This document shows positions 11,872-25,000 of a stretch of DNA of 64,000 bases, one piece after another. Positions within the stretch are counted from its first letter, which is position 1. Every line of letters starts with the position of its first letter. Source of the stretch: Anaeramoeba flamelloides (Eukaryota; Metamonada; Anaeramoebidae); assembly GCA_027625915.1 (NCBI GenBank), contig JANTQA010000032.1, positions 12,974,001 to 13,038,000 on the forward strand, in the 5' to 3' direction. A program made the position numbers and the translations under genes. The notes beneath the pieces are model-generated. The model did no database searches and was not told the origin of the DNA. It saw only the letters and a program-made list of their open reading frames with translations.

Positions 11872-14800
11872 TTATAAACATAAAGATAAAAAAAGGATAC
11901 CCCTTCTCACTCTTAAACAGAAATATAAGATGAAATAATTACAAACAACTAAAATGCCATTACTGAAATATTGGTGTTTCATTGTGAAAAATACTGCACA
12001 TTGAGTACAAACCAAAAAGAATTGGAAAATGACCAGCCAAAAAGCGAATTTATGTAATTTTGTAATCAAGATATCTGTTGTTCTTTGTTCTTCATTTTCT
12101 TCTGTATCAAGAATTCTACCAGCGTTATTATTAACATCATTATGTTCAATATTCTTTTCATCATCGGTACTTTCCTTTGAATTTAAGATCAAATTATTAG
12201 CATTAGATTCTTCTCGATTAAAATTTAATTCGTATGAATTATTATTATTATTAGTATTATTATTTCCGTGATTATCATTTTTTGATTTTTTATTTTTATT
12301 TTTTTTATTTTGATTTTTTTTTGAATGTTGTGATTGGCTTTGTGTTTGTGTGTATGTTTTTTGTTTACAATTTTCATTTTTGTTTTGATTAGAATTATTG
12401 TTGTTACTAATATTATTATCGCTATTATTGTTCTTGTTAATATTATTATCCTCTTGCTTTGCATTTATATGATTATTTGAATTTGAATTTTTAGATAAGA
12501 AATACATTTTTTTGGAAAAAGAAACAGCATAGCTTTTGGAAATATGTTGTGCAAATAATAAGATGCATATATCAATAGAAACAAATATTGCAAAAATTCG
12601 ACACCAATTGATACAAATAATCCGATGTGTTTTTTTTACCACAAGAATCGGGATAAAAACAGAATAAAATGCACATTTGATAGCTTTATACATAAAAATT
12701 TTTAAAGTTTTCTTTGGGGTATGAACGACAATCCCATAATCATTTGTTTTTTCAAAACTCCATCCTTTAAATAAAACAAGTCTTAATAAAAAACTAATTT
12801 TTGAGGAAAGGATATTGATAAAAAATATAGTGAGATAATATTAAATTAAAGAGAATTTTTTTATCAAATCAATAATTAGAAATTAAAAAAAAAAAATAAG
12901 TTTTATTATTATTATTATTATTGGAGAAGTGTAAATTACACTCTAGCAGCCCTTATACCTGAATTCCCTTTCGGAAATTTATGCCTGAGATCGTAGATTT
13001 CACGATTATTGATTAATGAAAATAATTTCAAACTTTCTTGTTTTAAAATTAAGTGATTAAGATTTATTTCTTTTAATTTGTTATGAAATATTATTCTATC
13101 TTTTTCATAGGAAGGACATACCCATAAAAAATGATCAATATTTTCTATAATTTCCTTCTCTTCATATTTTAAACATAAAGGACAAAATTTATTTGAATTT
13201 TTATTGAGTACATAGTAGTATCTATTTAAGCGGTTGGTAAATGGCCTGAATTTTAGAATTGTTGGGCTTGATGGATAACTTGATTATTTTTGGGTTTTAA
13301 ATAAATAATTTTGATTTTTTAATTATTGCGAAATATTTTTGTGGTGTATTGTCAAGTATTGTAGAGTGCCGTCAAGTGTCTAGCTTTTTCAGAATTTGAA
13401 GGGATTGAGTAAAATCTTTGATTTTACTCTATTCTTTTAAATTTTGGTAAACATAATGAAAACTTTCAATTTTTGGTATTCAACAGCTCATTATATATAT
13501 ATATATATATATATATATTTTTTTTAAGTTCAATTAAATTTTTTGAATGACAGTTGATTTATTTATTTATTCTTTGATTAAACTTTATTAATTTTTCTAA
13601 ATTGGGGAGAGATAAATTATTTAATTTATTTTTGAATTTAAATTTTTTTTTATTAACTGAAATTATCATTTTTTCAATTTTAAAAACATCAGGATTGACG
13701 AAAAGATGATTAAAACTAAAATCACAAGAAGAAAAACCTCAAATATTTCTAATTTTTTGAGAAATATTAAATTCTTTTTGAAAATAAAAAAAAAATTATT
13801 AATTATTAAATTTTGAGAATGATGTGAATCCATGAAAAAACGAATGTAAACAAGAAATAAGTTGAGACTTATCATTTGATTTCAAAAAAAAAAATCATTT
13901 GATTCCATGGGATCAAAAAAAAAAAAGAATTATTTGAGTTTATTTTCAAAAAAGAATCAAAATGTGAACTCTGTATATAATATAGTATTAAAAAAATACC
14001 TGATGTTAAAAGAATGCCTGACACAATTTTCCTAATATTAACAATTAAAAATCTTTTCAGGGAATTATTTACATTCACTGTATTTTTTTTCAATACTATA
14101 ATTAATATTTGTAAAATCTATGATTTTACAAATATTTTCTGAAAGGAAATCTAAGTGAAAGTTGTGTTTTTGAGTGTAATTTACACTTGTTGAATAATAC
14201 TGTGATTTTTCACAATTCATAAATGTAAATTTTTATTTCACGTTCTCAAATATTTTGCTAATTACTGATAAATTAAAAAATATGAAAAAATTTATACTTC
14301 AATTCCCTTTATTATAAATCCTTGATACTCTACTTTCAAAATATTTCGTTTCAAGTAACATATCGAAAAGCAAGTAATTTACAAAGTTTCTTAACAGTTA
14401 AACCAATAAAAAACCTTATTTGGCATTTAGACAAAAAATTTGAAAAATGGAAAAATGAATTAAAAAATTTTCTAACTGTTATTTGAATTTATCAATATTA
14501 GTCGAAAAAACACAAAGATCTTTGACAAAACCAATTAGAAATGAAATTTTTTTCTGAGGTTAATTTTGCTTATTGTGCTTTGAGGCAAATTATGAATTCG
14601 GACAATTTGATTTTAAAAGTAATTGTAAAAATTTTTTACAAATTTGATTTGGATCGGCAACAGAGAGCAACTTTAAGCGCTGATAAAAATTGAAGTTATT
14701 TTAAAATCTCAAAGATGGTGGAGCTTATTTGTTGAAGACAAAATTGAAAAAAAAAAAATTAAAAAACAACAAACAAAATAGATTTCCAAAGATCGCGCAA

Positions 14801-15297
14801 AGTAATCAATTTAATCAAATACTGAGAAGTAAATAAATGAGTAGTCTTAAAAGAATTCAAAAAACAATCAACACTTACGGGGAAAATAAAATTGGTAAAA
14901 TACGGATTGAGTGGCATGAAATCAATTGCATGGCTGTTGTTAGAAAGATTAAAAACAGCATAATAGAGACAAAATTCAAAAAATATTTTCGAAGTTTTGA
15001 ATTGAGGATCGTTTTTTGGAAGTTGGTTTGTCCTGTCTGTGAAATTGAAGTCAGATAATCTAATTCATATTTGTTGTTTTTTTTTTTTGTGAGAAGGATT
15101 GGTTGTGAAAAGCTTGTGATGACAAACGATAATAATGAAAAATCGATCGAAAAAAAGTCGCCATAAATAATCGATTGCTGGATAATCGAGCAACCTAAAA
15201 TAAACAAAAAAAAGCATAACTCAAATGCAAAACGTTGGGATTGTGCCAACTTTGAAAGTGTTTGTTTGTCTTGAAATTCTGTTGTTACTCGCAACAT
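11872..15297 (-). CDS. Multi-TM (7TM-like) protein with Asn-rich loop, two exons
   Basis: Exon 1 is 15297-14879 and exon 2 is 12793-11872. The donor GTAAGT at 14878 is a consensus match. The acceptor TTAG at 12795-12794 lies in the right phase (2+1), giving a continuous 446-aa frame across a 2.1-kb intron. Hydrophobic helices lie at about residues 23-45, 50-69, 104-127, 131-149, 177-193, 203-225 and two more near the C terminus (FAFWLVIFQFFLVC and GILVVCNYFILYF). Residues ~240-340 are a hydrophilic Asn/Lys/Gln-rich loop of codon-repeat origin. KGWSF after the fourth hydrophobic stretch resembles the loop seen in some GOST or Lung-7TM-type proteins, but this is weak. A strong acceptor-like TTATCTTCTTGTTTAG lies just upstream of the chosen ATG, so an additional 5' exon is possible. 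The intron holds a LINE 3' end and a small MITE. Confidence 0.6.
12921..13283 (-). mobile_element. 5'-truncated LINE 3' end (family 1), zinc-motif ORF
   Basis: On the minus strand an open frame ends at TAA 12936-12938. It reads through LKFRPFTNRLNRYYYVL, then CPLC, then HFLWVC, a C-x2-C...H-x4-C arrangement like the C-terminal zinc-binding region of some non-LTR reverse transcriptases. After the stop comes a short palindrome (AGTGTAAATTACACT on plus) and then an (AAT)n tail. 5' truncation with a simple-repeat tail is classic LINE structure. It sits in the intron of the multi-TM gene in the same orientation. Confidence 0.7.
13384..13452. repeat. Family H palindrome
   Basis: It contains GAGTAAAATC followed by GATTTTACTC, flanked by complementary AATTTGAAnG-like and CTTTTAAATT arms. 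Similar palindromes occur at about 19140, 41680, 53430-53870 and 63030-63540. Confidence 0.6.
13491..13519. repeat. (TA)n microsatellite
   Basis: A plain AT dinucleotide run inside the intron. Confidence 0.95.
13982..14099. mobile_element. Small MITE related to fold-back family F
   Basis: A 118-bp unit opening ATAGTATTAAAAAAATACC and ending with its inverse TATTTTTTTTCAATACTAT. It contains CTAATATTnACAATTAAAAATC, also present in the arms at 16060 and 38440. Confidence 0.6.
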
Positions 15298-15309
15298 CCT
15301 AAACAAGAA

Positions 15310-16018
15310 GATAATTATGGTTTGTGAAAAAAATGTTTTTTCTTGGAATTAATAAATTTTTTGGTTGTATTTTGTATTCTCCAAAATTTTAGCTAATTTC
15401 TGAATTGCTTATCGGAACATTCTGACTGATTCTGTTTGGGATTTTTGTGATTTGAAAAATAACTTCAAACTTTTATCAAGGACTAACCAAATATACTGTT
15501 CTTTGTGTCTTGAAATTCCAAATATTGGTCAACAAAAATGTTTTAATCAAAGTAATCTATTTTGGATTTTTGGATTTTCAATCAGTTTAGATAAGGTGAT
15601 TGTTATCTCTCGTCTTAAGTCAGAATGTGAAATACCAACTGGAGTTTTTATTAACAAAATTAAAAAGTTCTCCTTATTTGACAAATCTCGTTTAGAATTG
15701 TTTTTTTCAGAGATTATCAAAAATAGTTCGCTCATTTTTTGTAAAAGTTGAAGTCATTAAATTTACTTTTTAAGGGTAACTCAAATGAAGAAAGTAAAAA
15801 ATTAAGGGACTAAGAATTTTCTGTCCCTTATTTTAACAATTTGGTATCCTTGATTCTTCTTTTATTTCAATTCTTTTTTGTTTTACTATTCAAAAAATAT
15901 TTTTTAAAAATTAGGGATTTGAGTTGACAAAGTAGAAGATTCTAGTATATTGTTATTGTGTATAAACCACACCAGTGGGAGATGTTTTAAATGTCTCTAA
16001 AAAATCGATTAAAAAAGT
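15310..16018. other. Intergenic; weak coding-like frames, no confident gene
   Basis: Overlapping frames of 99 aa (+) at 15452-15751 and 62 aa (-) at 15547-15735 exist. The minus frame has reasonable amino-acid composition and could be an upstream exon of the multi-TM gene, but no donor in the right phase was found. TTAAGGGACTAAG at 15802 and TTAAGGGTAACTC at 15770 resemble family P ends. Confidence 0.3.
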
Positions 16019-16524
16019 AGTAGTATTGGAAAAATACCTGACCTGGCAATAATTCCAAAAAAGATTTTTAATTGTGAACATTAGGAAAATTGTTGTGTAA
16101 TTTCTTTTATTTAAAATCAAATCCTTTTTATAACCAAACCAATTTTTGATGTTTTAACTCCGTAATAAACTTACATAAAGTTCATTAAAATATGGTATCT
16201 ATAGAATACTCATTTAATTGTTTGATAACCAAAAGATGATCAAATTATTTTGAAAAACAATAGAGTTTTAAAGAGGTTTTTTATGAATTTGTACAATGAT
16301 AATACTTATTCTTTTTTTTTTTTTGGTTGTAAAGTGTTTTGAACCACAATAATTTAATTTATCATCATTCCAATAACTGGGAAGTTATAATTTTACAATT
16401 TTGATTATTAAATAAAAGAAATTTATTCAGCAATTATCTAATAATTTTCCTATTATTCAAAATTAAAAATTATGGTACTGAATTATTTTCAGGCCAGGTA
16501 TTTTTTCAATAAAATAGTACTATT
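16019..16524. mobile_element. Fold-back element, family F
   Basis: The left arm begins AGTAGTATTGGAAAAATACC with TGACCTGG. The right arm, reversed, begins AATAGTACTATT and AAAAAATACCTGGCCTG. Both continue through TTTTTAATTnTGAAnATTAG and GGAAAATT, then diverge. No ORF. The arms recur at 36384-36600 and 38240-38490. Confidence 0.6.
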
Positions 16525-18534
16525 TGTTGACCCCAGCAATTAAAAACGATCTTTATATTATTAAAAAATAAAACGAATAAATTGAGAAAAAGATCTAAAT
16601 TTCACTAAAAATTTTAATATTAAATTATCAATATTCAGACTTCCAAAGTTGAAACATATTTTTCTTAAATTTGTGGAAAATTTTAGATAAATAGTTAAAA
16701 AATACAATTATTTTAATTAAATAATTAAATTTTAAATCGAATATTAACATTTGTTAAAATTATTTCTAAATATTGAATTTATATATCGATACTACAATTA
16801 GATTTATAAAAAGGAAACAAAACTAATCAGTAATTTTGGATTTGATGAGATAAAGTTAATCTTTGAAATTTAAATAATTGAAAAAATAGTTACTTTTGGA
16901 AGTTCGAAATATAAATTATTAAATACATTAATACTATTATTTTGAGTTTCAATTTTTGGTTTTAGAAAAGTAATTATAAAAAAAAATTTCTAAAATGACA
17001 ATTTTTAATAGTGATCATAAGAAAAAATAACTTGGAAATTTATTTTAGAATCATATTTATACTAGTTTTTTTTATAATTATGTAAACCATTTGAACCCTG
17101 TATCACTAATATCAAATACATTCCATTGTAATTTTTTTTAGTTATAGACAAATATAGGGTCACATAAATCTCTTAATTTCATATATTTCAGCAAAAAATC
17201 TAATACAGAAGATTTGGATTTTATGAAATAAAAACTGAAAAAGAAGCATTGTCAAAATATTATTATTTTGATAAATTTTCACTTTTTGTAATTACATGGG
17301 TTTCTAGAAACAAATAACCTGAAAACTTTAATCTTATTTTAGAAATATCAGTTAAAATAGATCAAATATTAACTAATTGAAGTTCTAAAAAAAATTATAC
17401 AATATTTCATTCCTGAATATTTATTAAATTATTCTAAAATTTAAACAACTAAAAAATGTTCTTTTTCAAATTTTTGGAGTATAATCAATCATTTTTAGTA
17501 TTAAAATTTATCATTTGAAATATCTATTATTCTTTTTTTATTCTATTAGAATTATTAATTTGAATTTTTTTTATTTGTTTGAAAATATTTAAAAAATTGG
17601 GAAATGATTATAAATTCGATTAATTACTTGAATTTTTCAGTTTTTAATAACTCGCTCAAAAAAATATAGTTCAGGTTATTAATTATTGATTAAAAATAAT
17701 AAAATTTAAAAGCATTTTGTTCAATTATAAGTAGAGATTATCAGGTTCTCAAAAATTGTTTCCATGGAATTATTAATTAAAATCTTTGGTTATTTTTCTC
17801 ATATTTTTTTTTCCAAAAAAAAAAAAAGAAAAAATTGATTCGAACTCTTTTTTGAATCAATAAATTATATTTTTTTCAAGTTTATAAGAATTATTGTAAT
17901 TTTTTTGTATTTAATTAGTTTATTTTCTGTTGATTTATTTCAAAAAATAATGGGTTTTCTTTTTAATATCTATACTGTTACACTTCCTTTATTGATAAAA
18001 AGATTCCTTTCTTCTTTAAAGAAAATAATTTTTTTTGAAATAAATTTGGAAATATGTTCGATTTTGAACCTTTTCAAAAATGTTAAAAAAATGGTTTAAA
18101 ACTTTTCAAAACAATAGTGTATTCATTTTGGAAAAAAATGTGTAAAAAAAGGTTTGATATTATACTAATCAGATTTTAACTTTATTTTGAAATTTCAAGA
18201 TATCGTAAAGTATTTTTGAATTTTACTATCAAATTTCCTTGAAGATGTTATTAGTTTATTAACCACTGAATAAAGAGTTTGATAAGACTTTATATGTGGT
18301 GTAGATGCCCCCCCCCCTCCCAGTCTAAAGGTAACAATTTTTTTTTTAATTAAAAGTTTATATTAAAAATTAAGATAAAAAACAATACTTTAATATTTTA
18401 AAAAAATTATCAAAGTTGGAAAATTAAATAATATTATTAAATTATTAAAAATGAAAAATTTAACTTTAAAATAAAAAAATATCTTAAATTTAAATCCATT
18501 ACTACATTTCTAAATTTTCGAACTTTTACGAACG
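16525..18534. other. Intergenic DNA with dispersed repeat R copy and a C run
   Basis: The stretch 17320-17900 matches family R, including a TTTTTTTCAAGTTTA block shared with 52830. A run of C residues interrupted by T (18308-18321) follows at its right side. A 64-aa frame at 17905-18099 lies in the repeat and is not credited as a gene. Confidence 0.4.
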
Positions 18535-18870
18535 GGTTAAATAGATACTCGTATGTCTTGAAAAAGAAATCAGAATATGATACATTTAAAAAAAAAAAGG
18601 AAAAATGTAAAAAATGTGATTATTGTTCTCAATGTTATGAAAATATAAATCACTTTATTTGGTATTGTGAAAGATATAAATTTATCAGAATAAAATTGGA
18701 AAAAAATTAGCAAAAATTTTAGAAAAAAACCTATATAAAAATGTTTTCCTTGGGAAAAATACTCACAACTCTCGAATCTGGCTAATCAAAATTACGACAT
18801 TTATTGTTCTTGTCGAGAATTTTTCAATCAAATCTCTTATGGTTAGAAAAATTTAGGTAATAAAGCAAAA
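18500..18870 (+). mobile_element. Degenerate LINE 3' end (family 2)
   Basis: A plus frame reads FRTFTNGLNRYSYVLKKKS, co-linear with the 13.2-kb copy. It goes on to CKKCDYCSQC and HFIWYCERY, the same zinc-type C...H-x4-C arrangement. It stops in frame shortly after, and related sequence continues in other frames (NSRIWLIKITTFIVL). The 3' flank differs from family 1 (a CGAGTACATAGTTACCCCC-type end, shared with 41630). Confidence 0.65.
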
Positions 18871-19139
18871 ATGAAAATAAAAAAATTAAAAATAAAAAAT
18901 TCCTAAAATAGTAAAAAAATATACAACTTCGAGTACATAGTTACCCCCACTTTTCGGAGTTGTGGAATACCAATTTATTAACTACAGTTTGTGGAATCCT
19001 ATTTATTGTTAATAATCTTTCTATGGGTTTTTACTCCTCCTGTTTCAGGAGAAGTGTCGTCAAGTGCCTAGCTTTTTTTTAATTCAAGAAATAAAAAGAA
19101 AATTTAAGAAATTTTCTTTTTATTTCTTCAAATTAAAAA

Positions 19140-19222
19140 AAGGATAACAGCGGTTTTCCAGAATTCGAAATAATTGGGTAAAATCAAGGGTTTTACTCAA
19201 TTCTTTCAAATCATGAAAAACC
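19140..19222. repeat. Family H palindrome
   Basis: GAATTCGAAATAATTGGG-type arms surround AAAATCAAGGGTTTTACTC. Its structure matches the other H copies. It lies just 3' of the family 2 LINE end. Confidence 0.55.
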
Positions 19223-19386
19223 TAACGACAGTGGATAATTTTTAATTTGGCCATGTAAATGATATAATATTTTTTTACTTTAATATACTAATTATTTTTC
19301 TTCTTCTCTTTTTTATTTAGTAAATTTTCTTTGATTACTCCTTTCCCACAATAAATAAATTAAAAAGAGGGTTTTCACTTTATTAA

Positions 19387-20274
19387 GGACTATGTTTAGA
19401 ATTTATCAAATAGTATCAATACACTTTGATCCTAATTTATTTAAAATGTGAAAAAATGAGCTTCAAAATAGTATCAAATTAGGATTAAAAAATTATTTTA
19501 TGTGTTTTGCAATGAAAGATACAAAAGAAATTGTTAGATACTTATATTTGAACTACCATATAAAGAAATATAAAAATGAATAAGAAAAATAATATGGGTT
19601 TCCTACTCTAAATAATGATATTCGTTTCAAAGATTCTCAACAAACAACTCTAACTTTCAAAGATCGTATGGTTTATGATTTTTGACCATTCATATTATTT
19701 TATTCTTTTTTTCCATTATAGTCATATATCCTAACAATTCTGACAAATGAGTTTTCTTTCTCTTTTTTTTTCAGTTTTTGTATTGATTCTTTGGGTTTTT
19801 TTAGAAAATGAAGTTTCCAACAACACTTTTGCTAGATAATAAATACTCGATTTGGTTATTGAATAGAAATTATCCTTTCAAACATACAAAACATTTGGTT
19901 ATTATTCACGGGTGGTATTTTTTTGTTTGTCTTGCTTCTCCCAAAGCCTGTTCTTTGGTTAGTATCAAGACTCTTTGTGTTCGATGGTGTTCCTTCAAGT
20001 TTCTTAGGAATTTTGGAGGCAACAATCAAATTGAAATTAATTTTGTGAATATACATCAATTTTTGTATATTGAATAAAAAAACTTTCTTTCTTAAGGGAA
20101 CTATATTAATTTTTTTTACATAAATTTCATAGAGATTGTGAACATTTTTTAATCAATTACTTAGATTTGAAATACCCTTTTTATTTTCAATCTAAATCAT
20201 AATTCTAGATAAGGAATCCTTATTTAGAAATTGGTCAAAAAAAAAAAAAAAAAAAAATAATAGAGACTAGTCCC
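19387..20274. mobile_element. TTAA-flanked element, family P copy 4
   Basis: It starts GGACTATG after TTAA at 19383-19386 and ends GACTAGTCCC before TTAA at 20275-20278. Its right part (ATAAGGAATCCTTATTTAG, then an A run, then ACTAGTCCC) matches the right part of copy 5 at 38175-38232. It contains an 89-aa frame (19808-20077) with several cysteines near its middle. Nothing identifies a transposase. Confidence 0.6.
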
Positions 20275-20278
20275 TTAA

Positions 20279-22021
20279 AAGAAAAAAAAAATTTCTTTTT
20301 GGGAAATGGGAATTTTGGTGGATTCGGTTCAATACCTAGCCTACCACAAGTTTTCTTCTGAAAATATGCCTTTGTAGAAAATAGCAAGGTATTAGTCATT
20401 ATAAATTGCAAATTTCCTACAAATTGAAGTTTTTGATAACAATTTTTAAAGTCCTCTTAATTTGCCTTATATATCTATAAAGGAGCCTAAAAAAATCTTG
20501 GCAATTTAACAGTATTTTAAAAATGGTTCCAAAGGAAAATTTTCTTAAAAAGTGAATTTTTTCAAACCTTCTTTTTCTTTTTTTGATATCACAGAAATCA
20601 CAGAAAAGACTGAAAAAGTTACTGACAAATTTTAGGAAAATTATTTCATTTTTTCCTTCTTAGATCGAACTGTACAAAAATTTGTGAGATTTACCAACAC
20701 CTAAATACTGACTGGAACACCCGTTTTCAATTGGAAACTTTGTTCTTCAAACAGAAAACTTTCATAAAGAATAATTATGTAAAATTTTTCTCTATTAAAA
20801 AAAAAAAACCTGATAAAAGTGTTTTCAATGGATTCACTTTTTTTAATGACTTAAACACCAGGGTAATCTTTTTTTCCAAGATCTCATAATATTAGAGTTT
20901 TTAATAATAACAAAAAATTATTCAGAAAATTAAAAAGTAATTTAAATTTTTTAATGTTCTCAGCTTTGCTTTGACATAAGTTGAGGAAATAATCTTTTTT
21001 GGTTTTGAGATAGATTAGATTTGAAAAAATGAGTTTTCTTGGGATTATTGATTAATTATTCTTTTTTCCAAGTTGAGTAGACAAATTTTCTCAAAAATTA
21101 AACTAAATGAAAATTATTTACATTTTTCGAATTTAGTTGGAAATGAAAAGTAAATGGTAATTTCATGACAGAGTGATTTTAAAATCCTATTTTGAGTTTA
21201 AACTATTTCAATCTTAGAGTTGAATTGGAAATTTGTTTGAGTTCGTTTCTGTTTTTTTCTTCCAAATGGCTTATAGTTGTTAACTTCAAACAAAATGATC
21301 CCGTTTTATTCGAAAGATGCACTATTTTCGATATATTGTACTAATTTTAGATGTACTATTCATTCATTCTTCTCTAAAAAGAATATTATTGATTCCGAAA
21401 ACAAATCTGAGAAATAATTCGAAACCCCTTTAAATATCAAAAATAGGAAAGTTAAGTGGAAAAAAAAAAAAAGGACACTTAATCGATTGGATTACTGGTT
21501 TTAATCAACCCTCACAAACACGATACGCTCAATATTTGTCATCAAAAGGTTAAATATGTATTTAACATTTTGTTATTTTTCCTTAATTTTTTTACCGAAT
21601 TAAAAGTTCAATACTTTTATCAGAAATCTCGAAAAGAGAACGTTTTCCAATCATCCTTTTCAACTAGAATAAAAAAGAGAAGACAATTTGGTTTTTCCTT
21701 ATTATTATTTCAAATAACTCACGTGAGGTTATGTAGTAAAAGGATGCAACTTTTTACACAATCTTTGAGTTTTTCCATTAAATTACGTTTTAACAAATTA
21801 CAAATAAATTTTTGAAGAAAAAAGTACATAAATTGTCAAATAATTTGAAATTTTATTCAAATCCACGATAATCGATCTTTTGTTAAAATGTGACAAAACG
21901 TGTACACGGTGTGTTGTATTTCTGAACGGTAAAAAATAAAAGCATTAATTTTACAAGATTGAAAAAATTTTGGGATCATTTTTTTTCAGAGGATCTTTTT
22001 TGTAGAACAAGCAATAATAAA
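20279..22021. other. Intergenic DNA upstream of the Rab gene
   Basis: No gene is credited. An 81-aa frame at 21570-21815 is basic and Phe-rich but has no recognisable motif. No promoter element can be assigned with confidence. Confidence 0.4.
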
Positions 22022-25000
22022 ATGGACAGCACAACTCCGGTTCCACAATTCAAAATTGTTCTTTTAGGACAGTCAGGTGTTGGAAAATCTTCAATTGTTT
22101 CGCGTTACTGCAAAAATACTTTTAGTGAATCAACCGATACAACAATTGGAGCTACATTTCTTAATAAAGTTGTGAATCTTGACAATTATTCAATTAAGCT
22201 CCAAATCTGGGTATGTACTTTTCGTTAATCCTTTTTCTTCAATTTCTTTGTTTTTGTGATTAACAAATTTTGATAAATTTTTGTCTCAAAACCAAATTCG
22301 AAATTCGTTTTTATTTTTATTCTTCTTATCTTCGTAATAGGACACAGCAGGCCAGGAAAGATACCACTCACTTATTCCAATGTAATTATTCTATTTTTTT
22401 TTTTTTTTTATTGCTTTTGGTTCTTTGCTTTTCTGTTATTGTTTTAGTTTCACAAAATTTCGAAACCCTTTTTTCTAAATTATTTTTCAACCTTTCCTTA
22501 AAACCAAAACAAACGAACATTTAAAAAAAAAACAATATCCTATTTTCTTTTTCATTTTTCAATTGCATCCTTCGTCAAAATTATCTCGTTTTTTATTATT
22601 GTCAAACATAAACTATAACAAGAATAAGAATAAAAATAAAAAAAGAGAAGTGCTTTAGCTCATCTTCTGAATTAGTTCTTCCATTTGTTTCTTTTTTGGT
22701 GGAAAGTTGCATTCGTTTCAACTCTACCAGAAAAATTTCAAAGACATACAGGTTGGTTGTATATTGTAAAATTGCCTTTTATAAAATAAAAAATTCAATT
22801 TATAACACTTTTTAAAGAAAAAACTTTCAATTTTGTTTTGCATCTTTCGAGAGAAATTTTTTTTGTTTAACCATTGTGAAAAAAATTTGGTTCATTAAAA
22901 AAAATTGGTTCAGTCAAAAATTTGTTTTCGTTTTTTAAATAGTAAATAGTAGCAAAATGATTTTTGATCAAAGTAAAATTTTATGAACAAATCTTACATT
23001 TAAGAAAAACCAAAGTCATTATCAATAATAATTTTCAAAGGTAATGTTATTTCCTTGTATTTTGACCTTTTAGAATTACTGTGGAACTCTAAAATACAAA
23101 AATTTACTTTTAATTGTTAACTTTACTAAAAATGTTATTTTTTTTTATTAGGATATATTAAAATCTATTAATTCAATAAGACATTTACTCTTGCTAATTA
23201 ACGTTGTTTTATCAAAGTTAATCTTAAATAACCTTTTAAACCAAATTGAATAATAAAATCTTCCAAAAAAGCTATTTTTTCAGAATAGATTGTTTTCCAC
23301 TAATGTTTTACAATCAAAACTTCAAAATAACAAAATATCAAGATTTCAGAAACCATTTAAATTCTAAAAATCCCCATAGACAAACTTTAATTTAAAACAC
23401 TTTTTAATTTTTGGTCTTTCCAAACAATGAATAACTTGATCTTGGAATGTAATCTAATAAAAAAAAATAACATTTTTAGTAAAGTTAACAATTAAAAGTA
23501 AATTTTTGTATTTTAGAGTTCCACAGTAATTCTAAAAGGTCAAAATACAAGGAAATAACATTACTTTTGAAAATTATTATTGATAATGACTTTGGTTTTT
23601 CTTAAATGTATGAAATGTTCATAAAATTTTACTTTGATCAAAAATCATTTTGCTACTATTTACTATTTAAAAAACGAAAACAAATTTTTGACTGAACCAA
23701 TTTTTTTTAATGACCCAAATTTTTTTCACAATGGTAAGAAACCAAAGACAAAAATTGAATTTCAAAAGAAAAGAAATCACAGAAATCACAGAAACTTGAA
23801 AGCACTTTCCGATCATGTTTTTAAATTGTTTCAACCCTGAGATTTTTGCAATTTTGTAAAATTGAAGATCTCTATTAATGGTCAAGTCATCAACCATGAA
23901 CTTGTTCCATACCCAAGTGCGACTAGACACCAAAAAAGGATATGTTGATGGATTACACTCCTTATGTTTTAGATAATTCAAACAACAAAAAAAAATCGAA
24001 AGATCTCAATTGACAAAAATACAAATTAAGGGTTGAGTAATTACGGTTAAAAATAATTTTTCTGAAATGGATAAAAAAATTTTGTAATTTTTTATGAGTG
24101 ACTAAATACCAATCAAAAACTAATCAACCTATGAAGCACTATCGATCTCCAAAAATCAACAATGAAAAAGAGCATATTTTTCGAAAAAAGCAACAAATAG
24201 TGACACTCAATTTCCAATTAGAAAGGATTCGAATTTATAATTTTGAAAACAACTGCGTTAGTTTTGAAGTTTCAATCTTTGGCGCTTTTTGAGATCTTGA
24301 AGATTTTTTTTTTTTTTTCTATTCTCAAAAGAGTTATTTTTATCTAAGAATGTTACAAAATCCTTACTTTATCAAATATAGAGGGTTAAAATCTAACCAC
24401 AAATCGGATTAAATCAAATTAAATTGATTGTGAACTTTTAGAAAACAATTTGCTTCAAATTGAAGAAATTTAACTCTTTGGAAATTTAAAAAAAGAAACA
24501 AGGAATTATTTTCTGGATTTATGTTTTCAAATTTGATTGTTTGTAATTAAGAATGCTTTTAAACTTTTTTTTGGAAATTGAATTTTTTGCCAATAAGATC
24601 CTTAAGAATTTTTTTTTCTTTATTTGATTTTTTAAATTGAAAACACTTTTAATGTTTCTTCAAAATTTGATTTTCTGGAATTGAGAATGCCTTTAGACTT
24701 TTTTGGAATGAAATTTTTGGAATTTGAACTATTTTAAACTTTTTTTTTTTAATTGAAATTTTTGCAAATGAGATCCTATTAAAATTTTTTATTTGTTATT
24801 TGAATTTTGTCAATCAATAGAAAGTCAATTCCACAACACCCTTTTTAGGTTTCAAGCCACTCCATGAATATGGAGCAAATCCACAGTAAAATAACCAGAC
24901 CGTTAAAACAAAAAACAAAAATAATAATTCTAGAATGTAAATGGAGATTTTATGTATTATTTGAAGGGAATTATGTAAGAACAATTTATCAATATAAAAA

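Noticed and set aside
12029-12464. Alternative frames over the Asn-rich loop
   Set aside because: Low-complexity codon repeats stay open in several frames; only the frame with TM helices at both ends is credited.
14837-15058. Plus-strand 73-aa frame
   Set aside because: Antisense to the first exon of the multi-TM gene, which has a consensus donor and a hydrophobic pattern.
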